Assembly (NCBI GenBank): GCA_002427605.1
Contig: DIRT01000029.1
Coordinates: 123,990-187,989 of the forward strand
Length of the DNA stretch: 64,000 nt
Direction of reading: 5' to 3'
Origin: Bacteroidales bacterium UBA5429
GTDB lineage: Bacteria; Bacteroidota; Bacteroidia; Bacteroidales; WCHB1-69
Part shown: positions 17,247 through 25,397 of the stretch, in pieces
Numbering within the stretch: position 1 is the first letter of the stretch
How the letters are laid out: every line of letters begins with the position of its first letter
Notes under the pieces: generated by a model
Databases searched by the model: none
Seen by the model: the letters and a program-made list of their open reading frames with translations, nothing else
What the model was told of the DNA's origin: nothing
Translations under genes and position numbers: made by a program

Positions 17247-18062
17247 ATGAGAAAATTAATTTTATTAGCATTAGCAGTTGTATTCGGAATGTCTCAACTT
17301 AGTGCACAGAAAATCAAAGGTTCAGAAACTGTTTTACCTATTACTCAAAAAGCAGCTGAATTATATCTTAAAGTTAACCCTAAAGCTCAAGTTAGCGTAA
17401 CCGGTGGTGGTAGTGGTGTTGGAATCGCTGCTCTAATCGACGGTACAACTGATCTTGCACAAGCATCTCGTAAGATTAAATTTAACGAAAGACAAAAAAT
17501 CCAACAAAGTGGTAACTCTGTAAAAGAGGTAGCCATTGCTTATGATGCATTAGCAATTATTATCAATCCTGGAAACAAAGTTACTAAGTTGACAAGAGAA
17601 CAAGTTGAAGGTATGTTCACCGGTAAAATCAAAAACTGGAAAGAAGTTGGTGGTGAAGATATGAAAGTTGTTCCTTATTCTCGTGAAACCTCTTCAGGAA
17701 CTTATGAGTTCTTCAAAGAAAGTGTTTTGAAAAACAAAAATCACATGTCAGGTATCATGAGTATGCCAGCAAACGGAGCTATCATTCAATCAGTTAAACA
17801 AACTAAAGGAGCTATTGCTTATGTTGGATTAGCCTACGTTAATAAAGATGTTAAAGCTGTACATATCTCTTATGATAAAGGTAAAACCTATGTAGAGCCT
17901 TCTGTTAAAAATGCAGTTAATAAAACTTATCCTATCGTAAGACCTCTTTATTTCTACTATCTCAAAAAGAATGAGTCAAAAGTTAAAGCTTTCGTTGACT
18001 ACATCCTTTCACCTGCTGGACAGGAAATTGTAAAAGAGGTTGGTTATGTTAACGTAAAATAA
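17247..18062 (+). CDS. pstS: Phosphate ABC transporter substrate-binding protein PstS
   Basis: A 271-residue periplasmic phosphate-binding protein. A signal peptide ends near LSAQ (residue 21). The mature protein begins KIKGSETVLP and shows the ligand-site motifs GGGSGVGI, DLAQASRKIK and SRETSSGTYEFF, with the hinge segment LTREQVEGMFTGKIKNWKEVGG. It delivers phosphate to the PstCA permease. It is shorter than the proteobacterial PstS, as is usual in Bacteroidota. Confidence 0.95.
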   Translation: MRKLILLALAVVFGMSQLSAQKIKGSETVLPITQKAAELYLKVNPKAQVSVTGGGSGVGIAALIDGTTDLAQASRKIKFNERQKIQQSGNSVKEVAIAYDALAIIINPGNKVTKLTREQVEGMFTGKIKNWKEVGGEDMKVVPYSRETSSGTYEFFKESVLKNKNHMSGIMSMPANGAIIQSVKQTKGAIAYVGLAYVNKDVKAVHISYDKGKTYVEPSVKNAVNKTYPIVRPLYFYYLKKNESKVKAFVDYILSPAGQEIVKEVGYVNVK

Positions 18063-18111
18063 CATATCTCGATATTAATAATTTAACAATTAAACTATTA
18101 AATTGAGAGAG

Positions 18112-19314
18112 ATGTTGAAGAAGTTATCAAATTTTACTATAAAATCATTATTAACATTTAGTGGTGCCTTCGCGGGCATCACTGTATTGTTTATATCGAT
18201 CTTCCTCTTCAAAGAAGGGTTGGGATTTTTCAAAAAACCTGCAGTAGAAGAGGGATATTCTCTTTATGTAAACTCTAAAAATAGGGTTGAGGATTTTAAT
18301 TCAAAAAAAATAAAAGAAATTTTCGATCATGAGATTACAAATTGGAATGAATTGGGTGGGGAAGATGTAGAGATTCTTCTTTTCAGAATGGATAATATTT
18401 TTGATTACTATTCTGATGAAGAACTTGGAGAAGAGTACGAATTTTTAGCTGAAAAGTTAGCTGAAGTAATCAAAGAGAAAGAGGGAATCATTGCTTTTGT
18501 TCCTCATCAATATTCTCCGGCAGAATATTCAGGAGTCAAAGAATTATCAGTACCGAATATAACCCCTTCAGATTTCTTTGCTGGTAGAGATTGGCTTCCC
18601 ACAGCAACACCGTCTCCTTTGTTTGGTACATTACCGATGTTGCTTGGAACTCTTCTGGTGAGTTTTTTTGCTATACTTTTTGCTCTGCCTCTAGGACTAG
18701 GAGTTGCTATTTATCTTTCAGAATTAGCTCCGGAAGCTATAAGAAAGTTTTTAAAACCAATCATTGAGTTATTGGCCGGTATACCTTCTATAGTATACGG
18801 CTTCTTTGGACTGGTAGTATTAGCCCCTTTAGTTCAGAAGACATTTAATCTGCCTGTTGGAGAAACAGCGCTCACCGGAAGTTTGATTTTGGCCATTATG
18901 GCGTTACCTACTATTATATCAATTGCTGAAGACGCCTTGAGAAATACTCCAAGAGCTATGAAAGAAGCGAGTTTAGCACTGGGAGCAACACATTGGCAAA
19001 CTATTTACAGAGTGATTATTCCATATTCTAAATCAGGAATATCAGCAGCTGTAGTTTTAGGGATCGGAAGAGCTATTGGAGAAACGATGGCAGTATTGAT
19101 GGTTACAGGTAATGCTGCATTAATGCCTACTTCACTGTTTGATCCGGTTAGAACTATACCGGCAACTATTGCAGCTGAATTAGGAGAGGCACCTTCGGGT
19201 GGAGCACACTATCAAGCACTCTTTTTATTAGGTGCTATACTCTTTATAATCACACTGTTCATTTCTATTGCTGCAGAAATGATTTCAAAAAAGAAGAACT
19301 ATAAAGACATGTAA
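18112..19314 (+). CDS. pstC: Phosphate ABC transporter permease PstC with PstS-like insertion
   Basis: A 400-residue inner-membrane permease. TM1 (about 14-34) is followed by an extracytoplasmic region of about 130 residues, then the MetI-like domain of five or six helices with the EAA-type loop EASLALGATHWQTIYRVIIP. Residues about 52-145 resemble part of PstS: NSKKIKEIFDHEITNWNELGGED aligns with TREQVEGMFTGKIKNWKEVGGED, and GIIAFV with GAIAYV. The PstS ligand motif SSGTYEFF is not preserved. The frame opens at a TTG (18103); the ATG at 18112 is preferred. pstA starts within its stop codon. Confidence 0.93.
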   Translation: MLKKLSNFTIKSLLTFSGAFAGITVLFISIFLFKEGLGFFKKPAVEEGYSLYVNSKNRVEDFNSKKIKEIFDHEITNWNELGGEDVEILLFRMDNIFDYYSDEELGEEYEFLAEKLAEVIKEKEGIIAFVPHQYSPAEYSGVKELSVPNITPSDFFAGRDWLPTATPSPLFGTLPMLLGTLLVSFFAILFALPLGLGVAIYLSELAPEAIRKFLKPIIELLAGIPSIVYGFFGLVVLAPLVQKTFNLPVGETALTGSLILAIMALPTIISIAEDALRNTPRAMKEASLALGATHWQTIYRVIIPYSKSGISAAVVLGIGRAIGETMAVLMVTGNAALMPTSLFDPVRTIPATIAAELGEAPSGGAHYQALFLLGAILFIITLFISIAAEMISKKKNYKDM

Positions 19315-20171
19315 TGATGAATAAGAGAACAAAACAAAAATTTGCATTTTTTTTCTTTCGTTTGTTTAGTATAATTATCGTTGGTATTCTGATAGCTATT
19401 CTTGGATTTATAGCCGTCAACGGTATTAAAGTGATTAACTGGGAGTTCTTGAGTAGTATGCCCAAAGAGGGGATGACAGAGGGAGGGATATTTCCGGCTA
19501 TTGTTGGTACTTGTTACCTCATTATAGGAAGTATGATTTTTGCTGTTCCTCTTGGTGTTATGGCTGCTATTTATACAGTTGAATATGCAGGAAACGGTAA
19601 ATTTGTACGCTTTATAAGGATGATGACCAATAACCTAGCTAGTATTCCTTCAATTGTTTTTGGATTGTTTGGTATGGCTTTGTTTGTTAAAGGATTAAAT
19701 TTTGGAGATTCCATTATAGCAGGTTCTTTAACATTAGGGCTATTAGCCTTGCCACTCATCATCAGAACATCAGAAGAAGCTTTAAAAGCTGTTCCGGAAT
19801 CTTATAGAACCGGTAGTTATGCTTTAGGTGCCACAAAATTACAAACCATTAGAAAAGTGGTTTTCCCATGTGCTTTGCCCAATATTTTAACCGGAATTAT
19901 CCTTTCTATTAGCCGGGTATCAGGAGAAACAGCACCTATCTTATTTACAGTAGCTGCTTACTTCTTACCAAGTTTACCAGATTCTATTTTTAGCCAGGCT
20001 ATGGCCTTACCTTATCACTTGTATGTGTTGGCAACGAGCGGAACAGATATCGAAGCATCGCGCCCTATGGCTTATGGAACAGCATTAGTGTTGGTTGTTA
20101 TAGTGCTTTTCTTCAATTTGACAGCAACACTTTTAAGACAGAAATTAAGTAAAAATATGAAAAACAAATAA
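19314..20171 (+). CDS. pstA: Phosphate ABC transporter permease PstA
   Basis: A 285-residue inner-membrane permease, partner of PstC. It has about six transmembrane helices, the conserved start of the MetI-like domain (GIFPAIVGTCYLIIGSM), NNLASIPSIVFGLFG, and the ATPase-contact loop TGSYALGATKLQTIRKVVFP. The ATG at 19314 shares its first base with the pstC stop (TAATG), and a second ATG follows at 19317. Confidence 0.95.
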   Translation: MMNKRTKQKFAFFFFRLFSIIIVGILIAILGFIAVNGIKVINWEFLSSMPKEGMTEGGIFPAIVGTCYLIIGSMIFAVPLGVMAAIYTVEYAGNGKFVRFIRMMTNNLASIPSIVFGLFGMALFVKGLNFGDSIIAGSLTLGLLALPLIIRTSEEALKAVPESYRTGSYALGATKLQTIRKVVFPCALPNILTGIILSISRVSGETAPILFTVAAYFLPSLPDSIFSQAMALPYHLYVLATSGTDIEASRPMAYGTALVLVVIVLFFNLTATLLRQKLSKNMKNK

Positions 20172-20177
20172 TAAGAA

Positions 20178-20924
20178 ATGATTGTAACGAAAAATATAAA
20201 CTTCTACTACGGCGATTTTCAGGCATTGAAAAACATCACTATGTCAATGGATGCCAATACTGTTACAGCTTTTATTGGTCCTTCAGGCTGTGGTAAATCT
20301 ACTTTTTTGAGATTATTCAATAGAATGAATGATTTGATTGATGGTACAAGATTAGAAGGCGAATGTTTAATAAAAGGTAAGAATATTTATGATAAATCGA
20401 TTAATATTGATGCCTTGAGAAAAGATATAGGAATGGTCTTTCAAAAACCTAATCCTTTTCCTAAATCTGTCTTCGAAAATGTAGCTTATGGGTTAAGGGT
20501 AAATGGAATAAAAGATAAAAAGTTTATTGCTGATAAAGTGGAAGAAACGCTTAAGGCTGCTGCACTTTTTGAAGAGGTGAAAGATAAACTTCATAAATCA
20601 GCATTTGAACTCTCCGGTGGTCAACAACAAAGATTGTGTATTGCAAGAGCTCTGGCTGTTGAACCCTCTATTCTCCTTATGGATGAGCCTGCTTCAGCGC
20701 TTGACCCAATATCAACTGCTAAGATAGAAGAATTGATTCATGAATTAAAAAAGAAATACACGATTGTTATTGTAACTCATAACATGCAGCAAGCTGCACG
20801 GGTTAGTGACAAAACCGGATTCTTTATGTTAGGTGAATTGATTGAATACAGCGACACCAAAAAAATGTTCTTAAATCCTGATAAAGAAACTACTCAAAAT
20901 TATATTACAGGAAGATTTGGATAA
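20178..20924 (+). CDS. pstB: Phosphate ABC transporter ATP-binding protein PstB
   Basis: A 248-residue ABC ATPase that powers phosphate import through PstCA. It has Walker A GPSGCGKST, Q-loop VFQKPNPFP, signature LSGGQQQR, Walker B LLMDEPASALD and H-loop VTHNMQQA. Length is typical. It lies 6 bases after pstA. The next gene, mgsA, follows with 19 bases between the stop and the GTG chosen as its start. Confidence 0.97.
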   Translation: MIVTKNINFYYGDFQALKNITMSMDANTVTAFIGPSGCGKSTFLRLFNRMNDLIDGTRLEGECLIKGKNIYDKSINIDALRKDIGMVFQKPNPFPKSVFENVAYGLRVNGIKDKKFIADKVEETLKAAALFEEVKDKLHKSAFELSGGQQQRLCIARALAVEPSILLMDEPASALDPISTAKIEELIHELKKKYTIVIVTHNMQQAARVSDKTGFFMLGELIEYSDTKKMFLNPDKETTQNYITGRFG

Positions 20925-20943
20925 AAATCAAAATGAACGAGAA

Positions 20944-21417
20944 GTGAAAAAAAGGAAAAAAATAGCACTTGTTGCACACGATAACTGCAAAAAAGATCTA
21001 TTGGAATGGGTAGAGTTTAATTGGAAACTTCTCGCTCAGAATGATTTGACCTGTACAGGAACAACCGGACAATTAGTAGAGAAAAAAATAAAAGAATGTA
21101 TTGAGCATTACGAAGAGGATATAGAAGTGAATATTGCAAAATTGAAATCGGGACCCTTAGGAGGAGATCAACAGTTAGGAGCTTTGATCTGTAATAAGGA
21201 AATCGATATTCTAATTTTCTTTTGGGATGCTTTGGAACCACAACCACACGATGTAGATATTAAAGCTCTGCTACGATTGGCAACTTTATATAACATCGTT
21301 TATGCATGCTCCAGGGCTACCGCAGACTTTGTTATCTCCTCACCCTTGTTTAAAGAAAATTATAAATCAAAATTGAACGAACAGATTGGTCATTATAAAA
21401 ATAGAGAATTGATATGA
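20944..21417 (+). CDS. mgsA: Methylglyoxal synthase MgsA inside the pst operon
   Basis: A 157-residue enzyme that converts dihydroxyacetone phosphate to methylglyoxal and inorganic phosphate. It keeps IALVAHDNCK, TGTTGQL, the catalytic aspartate Asp75 in GPLGGDQQLGA, FFWD and His102 in PQPHDVD. It is followed by LLRLATLYNI. The frame opens at a TTG (20917) overlapping pstB, but the GTG at 20944 gives the usual family N terminus. The stop overlaps the phoU start by four bases. Family enzymes are inhibited by phosphate, so a place between pstB and phoU suggests use during phosphate limitation. This operon position is notable. Confidence 0.92.
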   Translation: MKKRKKIALVAHDNCKKDLLEWVEFNWKLLAQNDLTCTGTTGQLVEKKIKECIEHYEEDIEVNIAKLKSGPLGGDQQLGALICNKEIDILIFFWDALEPQPHDVDIKALLRLATLYNIVYACSRATADFVISSPLFKENYKSKLNEQIGHYKNRELI

Positions 21418-22085
21418 AACACAATGAAAAAGAAATGAAGTTTCTTCGAGATGAGATCAATGAAATGTGGAGATTGGTTATTTCTCAAATAGAAAAAACA
21501 AAACAGGCATTATTAACCAACGACGTAGAGTTAGCATTGGAAATAGTAAGCCTTGAAAAGAAAGTAGATGCTTATGAATTAAGATTGGATAGCAATTGCG
21601 AGCACTATATTGCATTATACAATCCGGTTGCTATCGACTTACGCTTAGTCTTATCCATTATGAAAATTAGCATCACTCTGGAAAGAATTGCAGATTATGC
21701 TGCTGGCGTTGCGAGATATGTATTGGAAACGGAATGTCAGCCTTTTACAGATAAAATGAAAGAGATTCTGAAATTGGAAAAAATGTTTGATATTTTATTG
21801 AGCATGATGACAGCTAGTTTAGTCTCATTTAATTCAGAAAATGCCAAAAATGCAAGTAGAATTTTAGCGAAAGATAAGGGAATTGATGATATTTATTCTA
21901 GTTCTATTGACTTGCTTTCAGAACAAATTGGAAAAGATCACAACGATGCAAGATGTGGATTGGAGATGATGATGGTTATCAGAAAATTGGAAAGAATTGG
22001 AGACCATTGTAGCAATATCGTTGAAGAAATTGTATTCTATATAGAAGCAAAGGTATTAAAACATAAAGGAAAAAGAGAAGTCTAA
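21414..22085 (+). CDS. phoU: Phosphate transport regulator PhoU
   Basis: A 223-residue all-helical protein made of two three-helix PhoU repeats. Each repeat carries an acidic metal-binding face: RIADYAAGVAR in the first and RIGDHCSNIVEE in the second. PhoU damps signalling from PstSCAB to PhoR when phosphate is plentiful. The start overlaps the mgsA stop (ATGA), supporting one transcript from pstS to phoU. Confidence 0.94.
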   Translation: MKHNEKEMKFLRDEINEMWRLVISQIEKTKQALLTNDVELALEIVSLEKKVDAYELRLDSNCEHYIALYNPVAIDLRLVLSIMKISITLERIADYAAGVARYVLETECQPFTDKMKEILKLEKMFDILLSMMTASLVSFNSENAKNASRILAKDKGIDDIYSSSIDLLSEQIGKDHNDARCGLEMMMVIRKLERIGDHCSNIVEEIVFYIEAKVLKHKGKREV

Positions 22086-22100
22086 TTCATTTAAAATATT

Positions 22101-22109
22101 TATCTTTGC
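22101..22109 (+). promoter_or_regulatory. -7 promoter element for phoB
   Basis: TATCTTTGC is the standard housekeeping -7 form, unlike the TACTTTCG of the porin and pstS promoters. It lies 19 bases before the phoB start, so phoB can be transcribed independently of pst. Confidence 0.6.
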
Positions 22110-22127
22110 AACTAGAAATTAAAACGT

Positions 22128-22835
22128 ATGAGTAAATATATTTTAATTGTAGATGATGATGTTAGTATTGCAGAAATTTTAGAGTTCAACCTTAAAAGTG
22201 AAGGTTATGAAGTAGAAACTGCTGTATCTGCAGAAGAAGCTTTAGAAAAAGATCTCAATATTTTTGATTTAATACTATTGGATGTTATGATGGGGGGGAT
22301 GTCTGGATTTAAAATGGCTGAGAAAATACGAGAAGAGGGGGTTTTAACTCCAATTATCTTTTTGACGGCGAAGGATACCGAGAATGACATGTTGACCGGA
22401 TTTTCAGTTGGTGGAGACGATTATATCGCAAAACCGTTCTCTATCAAAGAAGTAAGTGCGAGAGTAAAAGCTGTTTTGAAAAGAACAGAAAAAGAAATAA
22501 AAGCTGAGGGTGAAGAAAATAAATTGATCCGCGATAATTTTGTTTTTGACTTTAATATGAAAGAACTTACTATTGATGAGAAAGAGGTTCCGTTAACCAA
22601 AACAGAATTCGAATTGCTCACCTTACTTGCAAGACACCCCGAAAAAATGCTATCGAGAAAAAACATCATCAATAAATTGTGGACTGATACTCCTTATGTA
22701 ACAGAAAGAACCGTTGATGTACACATAACACGCATAAGAAAAAAATTAGGAATATACGCATCTGTGATTTCAAATAAAATAGGTTATGGATATAGATTTG
22801 ATGTAGAAGAGTTACACAACATCCTTAATCAGTAA
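22128..22835 (+). CDS. phoB: Response regulator PhoB-like (OmpR family)
   Basis: A 235-residue response regulator. The receiver domain (1-120) has the DDD acidic cluster at 9-11, phospho-acceptor Asp52 (LLDVMMGG), TAKD with the conserved lysine, and Lys in AKPF. The C-terminal winged-helix domain carries LTKTEFELLTLLARHPEKMLSR and RTVDVHITRIRKKLG. Position after phoU and before a PhoR-like kinase supports phosphate control; the promoters at 15783 and 17146 are its likely targets. Confidence 0.88.
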   Translation: MSKYILIVDDDVSIAEILEFNLKSEGYEVETAVSAEEALEKDLNIFDLILLDVMMGGMSGFKMAEKIREEGVLTPIIFLTAKDTENDMLTGFSVGGDDYIAKPFSIKEVSARVKAVLKRTEKEIKAEGEENKLIRDNFVFDFNMKELTIDEKEVPLTKTEFELLTLLARHPEKMLSRKNIINKLWTDTPYVTERTVDVHITRIRKKLGIYASVISNKIGYGYRFDVEELHNILNQ

Positions 22836-22908
22836 AAAACTTAACCAAATAATAGTCAAACAATAATTTTAACTCATTGATCGTTAGCAACAAACAAAAA
22901 TAAAAGAA

Positions 22909-24633
22909 ATGAAACTAGATTATAGGCAAAAACTATTTCTCTATTTTGGTTTGTTGTTCACTTTTTTTACGGTAGGCATTATTGTATTTGAACAAGTTAG
23001 GGAAAGAAACTATAAAACAGAAGCATTAATTGAAAAACTAGAGACCTATACGGATATTATCCAAATCGCTATAGTAGATGCCCAGGATAGCTTGGCTCCT
23101 GTACTGAATCAATTGGAAAAAATATTACCTAATGAGCTTAGAATCACAATTATTACTCAAAATGGAAAAGTGTTGTTTGATAATTCCATTGGTTACTATA
23201 ATAATCTCAATAATCATTTAGATAGACCGGAAATTATCAGCGCTGCTCAAAAAGGTTCAGGATCAGATATACGTCACTCTGATTCCAATCAGCAGAAGTA
23301 TGTTTATTTTGCAAAAAAAGTAGATGGTAAGTTCATACGCGTAGCCTTACTTTACAATATTCGCGTACATAATTTTTTAAAACCGGATAATGTATTTCTT
23401 TACTTTATAATTTTATTTTTTGCCATTTTTATTTTCTTCATTCATATCACTACTAAAAGATTGGGTAATACTATCAAACAATTACGTGATTATGTTTTAA
23501 ATTCTGATAAAAAAAATCTTGACCAATTGAATTTCCCAAATGATGAAATTGGTGAGATTGGAAGTAAAATAGCCGATAATTATTTTAAACTCAAAGAGAG
23601 CCAAAAGACTATTTTAATGGAAAAGCAAAAACTATTACAACATATTCAAGTTTTAGAAGAAGGTATCTGCTTTCTTTCTCCACAGCATAAGGTGGAATAT
23701 CATAATGGCCTGTTTATACAATACCTCAATACTATAGCAGATGAGCCTACCAGCGATCCTTCCATCATTTTAAAAGATGAAAACTTTGTAGAACTTCAGG
23801 AGTTTTTAGCTCAAAATGAAGAATACTACTTTGATGGAACAATTTGCAAACAAGGAAAAATATTTGCAGTAAGAGCTAATCTTTTTGAGGATGGTAGTTT
23901 TGAAGTTATTTTAAGCGATGTTACAAAAAAAGAAAAAACCAAACAATTGAAACAAGAGATGACAGGTAATATTGCCCATGAACTTCGTACTCCGATTACT
24001 AGTATTAGAGGATATTTGGAAACCCTCTTAAGTCAGCCCTTAAGTGATGAAAAAAAACAATATTTTATCGAAAGAGCTTTTCAACAAACCATTGCACTTT
24101 CAGCAATTATACAGGATATGAGCCTGATTACAAAAATGGAAGAGGCTCCGAATCTGTTTGCTATAGAAAAAATAAATATTACTGAACTGCTTGAGAGAGT
24201 AATTGAAGAGTTTGCTCTTCAATTACTTGAGAAAAAAATTAAAATCAGATGGCAAATACCGGAAGATTTAGAGTTACTTGGAAATGAAAATTTACTCTAC
24301 TCATTATTTAGAAATCTGACAGATAATGCAATCAGATATGGAGGAGAGGATTTGATTATCAATATCAGTGTTTACAATAATGATGCTGATTACTACTACT
24401 TCTCATTTTACGATACGGGAGTTGGAGTCAAAGAAGAAGCTCATTTGAATCGTATTTTCGAACGCTTTTTCCGTGTTAGTGAAGGACGTACACGTGATGA
24501 TGGTGGTAGCGGATTAGGATTATCTATCGTAAAAAATGCTGTATTGTTTCACAAAGGTAACATCAGTGTGAAAAATAGAAAAGAGGGAGGATTAGAGTTT
24601 CTATTCACACTGAAAAAAAATTGGAAAAAATAA
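22909..24633 (+). CDS. phoR: Sensor histidine kinase PhoR-like
   Basis: A 574-residue membrane kinase. TM1 is about 9-27, an extracytoplasmic sensor domain spans about 28-160, and TM2 about 161-181. A HAMP-like segment and a PAS domain (about 245-340) follow. The HisKA box is NIAHELRTPITSIRGY with the phospho-accepting His357, and the ATPase part shows N (NLTDNAIRYGG), G1 (YDTGVGV) and G2 (GGSGLGLSIV) boxes. It is predicted to phosphorylate PhoB. It converges on the TetR-type gene with a 13-base gap. Confidence 0.88.
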   Translation: MKLDYRQKLFLYFGLLFTFFTVGIIVFEQVRERNYKTEALIEKLETYTDIIQIAIVDAQDSLAPVLNQLEKILPNELRITIITQNGKVLFDNSIGYYNNLNNHLDRPEIISAAQKGSGSDIRHSDSNQQKYVYFAKKVDGKFIRVALLYNIRVHNFLKPDNVFLYFIILFFAIFIFFIHITTKRLGNTIKQLRDYVLNSDKKNLDQLNFPNDEIGEIGSKIADNYFKLKESQKTILMEKQKLLQHIQVLEEGICFLSPQHKVEYHNGLFIQYLNTIADEPTSDPSIILKDENFVELQEFLAQNEEYYFDGTICKQGKIFAVRANLFEDGSFEVILSDVTKKEKTKQLKQEMTGNIAHELRTPITSIRGYLETLLSQPLSDEKKQYFIERAFQQTIALSAIIQDMSLITKMEEAPNLFAIEKINITELLERVIEEFALQLLEKKIKIRWQIPEDLELLGNENLLYSLFRNLTDNAIRYGGEDLIINISVYNNDADYYYFSFYDTGVGVKEEAHLNRIFERFFRVSEGRTRDDGGSGLGLSIVKNAVLFHKGNISVKNRKEGGLEFLFTLKKNWKK

Positions 24634-24646
24634 TAATTTTTAAAAT

Positions 24647-25270
24647 CTATCCTTCTGACGGTATAATTCCCAAGAAGTGATCTATCAGTATCATTTCAAA
24701 AGATATTGCACCTTCCGGTGTGAGTAGCATATAGACCATATTGCTTATATATTTCAAAGATTGATCTCTATCAAGTTGTGGATATTCGGGACTCATTTCC
24801 CCATCAGGATAATAAAAAAGATGAAAAAGGTTGAAAATAATACTAATAGCGTAAGTTTTAGGATCTATTGTAGATTTAAAATAACCTTCATCAATTCCTT
24901 TTTGGACAAGATATTCAACCATGTGAACATAAAAATTGTCTGTTAGTAAGGCTGGTTTTAAGTACTTCTTTTCCTCCAATCTAAAAAAAACTTGCTCTTC
25001 CGTAATACTTTTTTTGAATTGATCCACAAAGTAAAGTAAAGCTTCAATCTGATTGTTGGCATATTTTACCTTCACTTTATAGGTAGTATAGAAGCAATGC
25101 TTCCAATATTCAATAACTTGATTTTCAAGATTTTGTCTCGATTGATAGCGATTAAAAAGTGTTTTCTTAGTAATCTTACAATGCGCAGCAATCTGTTCTG
25201 TTGTCAGATGCTCACCCTCTTTTAAAAAGAGTTGATATACATGTTCAATCCCTTTGGTCTTTACTCTCAT
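24647..25270 (-). CDS. TetR/AcrR family transcriptional regulator
   Basis: A 207-residue regulator. The N-terminal helix-turn-helix reads HLTTEQIAAHCKITKKTLFNRYQSRQNL (residues roughly 20-50), and the rest is the helical ligand/dimer domain typical of the family. The frame begins at a GTG (25297), but the ATG at 25270 fits the usual N terminus and the promoter at 25304-25297. The start codon lies inside a 14-bp palindrome that may be its own operator. No divergent efflux gene is adjacent, so its ligand and other targets are unknown. Confidence 0.85.
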   Translation of the reverse strand: MRVKTKGIEHVYQLFLKEGEHLTTEQIAAHCKITKKTLFNRYQSRQNLENQVIEYWKHCFYTTYKVKVKYANNQIEALLYFVDQFKKSITEEQVFFRLEEKKYLKPALLTDNFYVHMVEYLVQKGIDEGYFKSTIDPKTYAISIIFNLFHLFYYPDGEMSPEYPQLDRDQSLKYISNMVYMLLTPEGAISFEMILIDHFLGIIPSEG

Positions 25271-25279
25271 TATAATGAG
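25266..25279. promoter_or_regulatory. Probable TetR operator (14-bp palindrome)
   Basis: CTCATTATAATGAG is a perfect palindrome that contains the ATG of the TetR-type gene and lies about 10-25 bases downstream of its predicted transcription start. This is a usual place for an autorepression site. It is about 70 bases from the divergent pepP -7 element. Confidence 0.55.
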
Positions 25280-25296
25280 TTGAATAGAATAATTCA

Positions 25297-25304
25297 CAAA
25301 GATA
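25297..25304 (-). promoter_or_regulatory. -7 promoter element for the TetR-type gene
   Basis: Minus-strand TATCTTTG (TAnnTTTG), 27 bases upstream of the ATG at 25270. It overlaps the upstream GTG codon, arguing against that start. Confidence 0.55.
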
Positions 25305-25350
25305 TATAAAAAATGGCAAAAAGCTGATTTAATCCATTTAATTAAATTTG

Positions 25351-25359
25351 TATCTTTGC
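25351..25359 (+). promoter_or_regulatory. -7 promoter element for pepP
   Basis: TATCTTTGC, 39 bases before the ATG at 25398. Confidence 0.65.
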
Positions 25360-25397
25360 AAAATATATACCTGAGTTTATAATTAAAAAGAAAAAAT

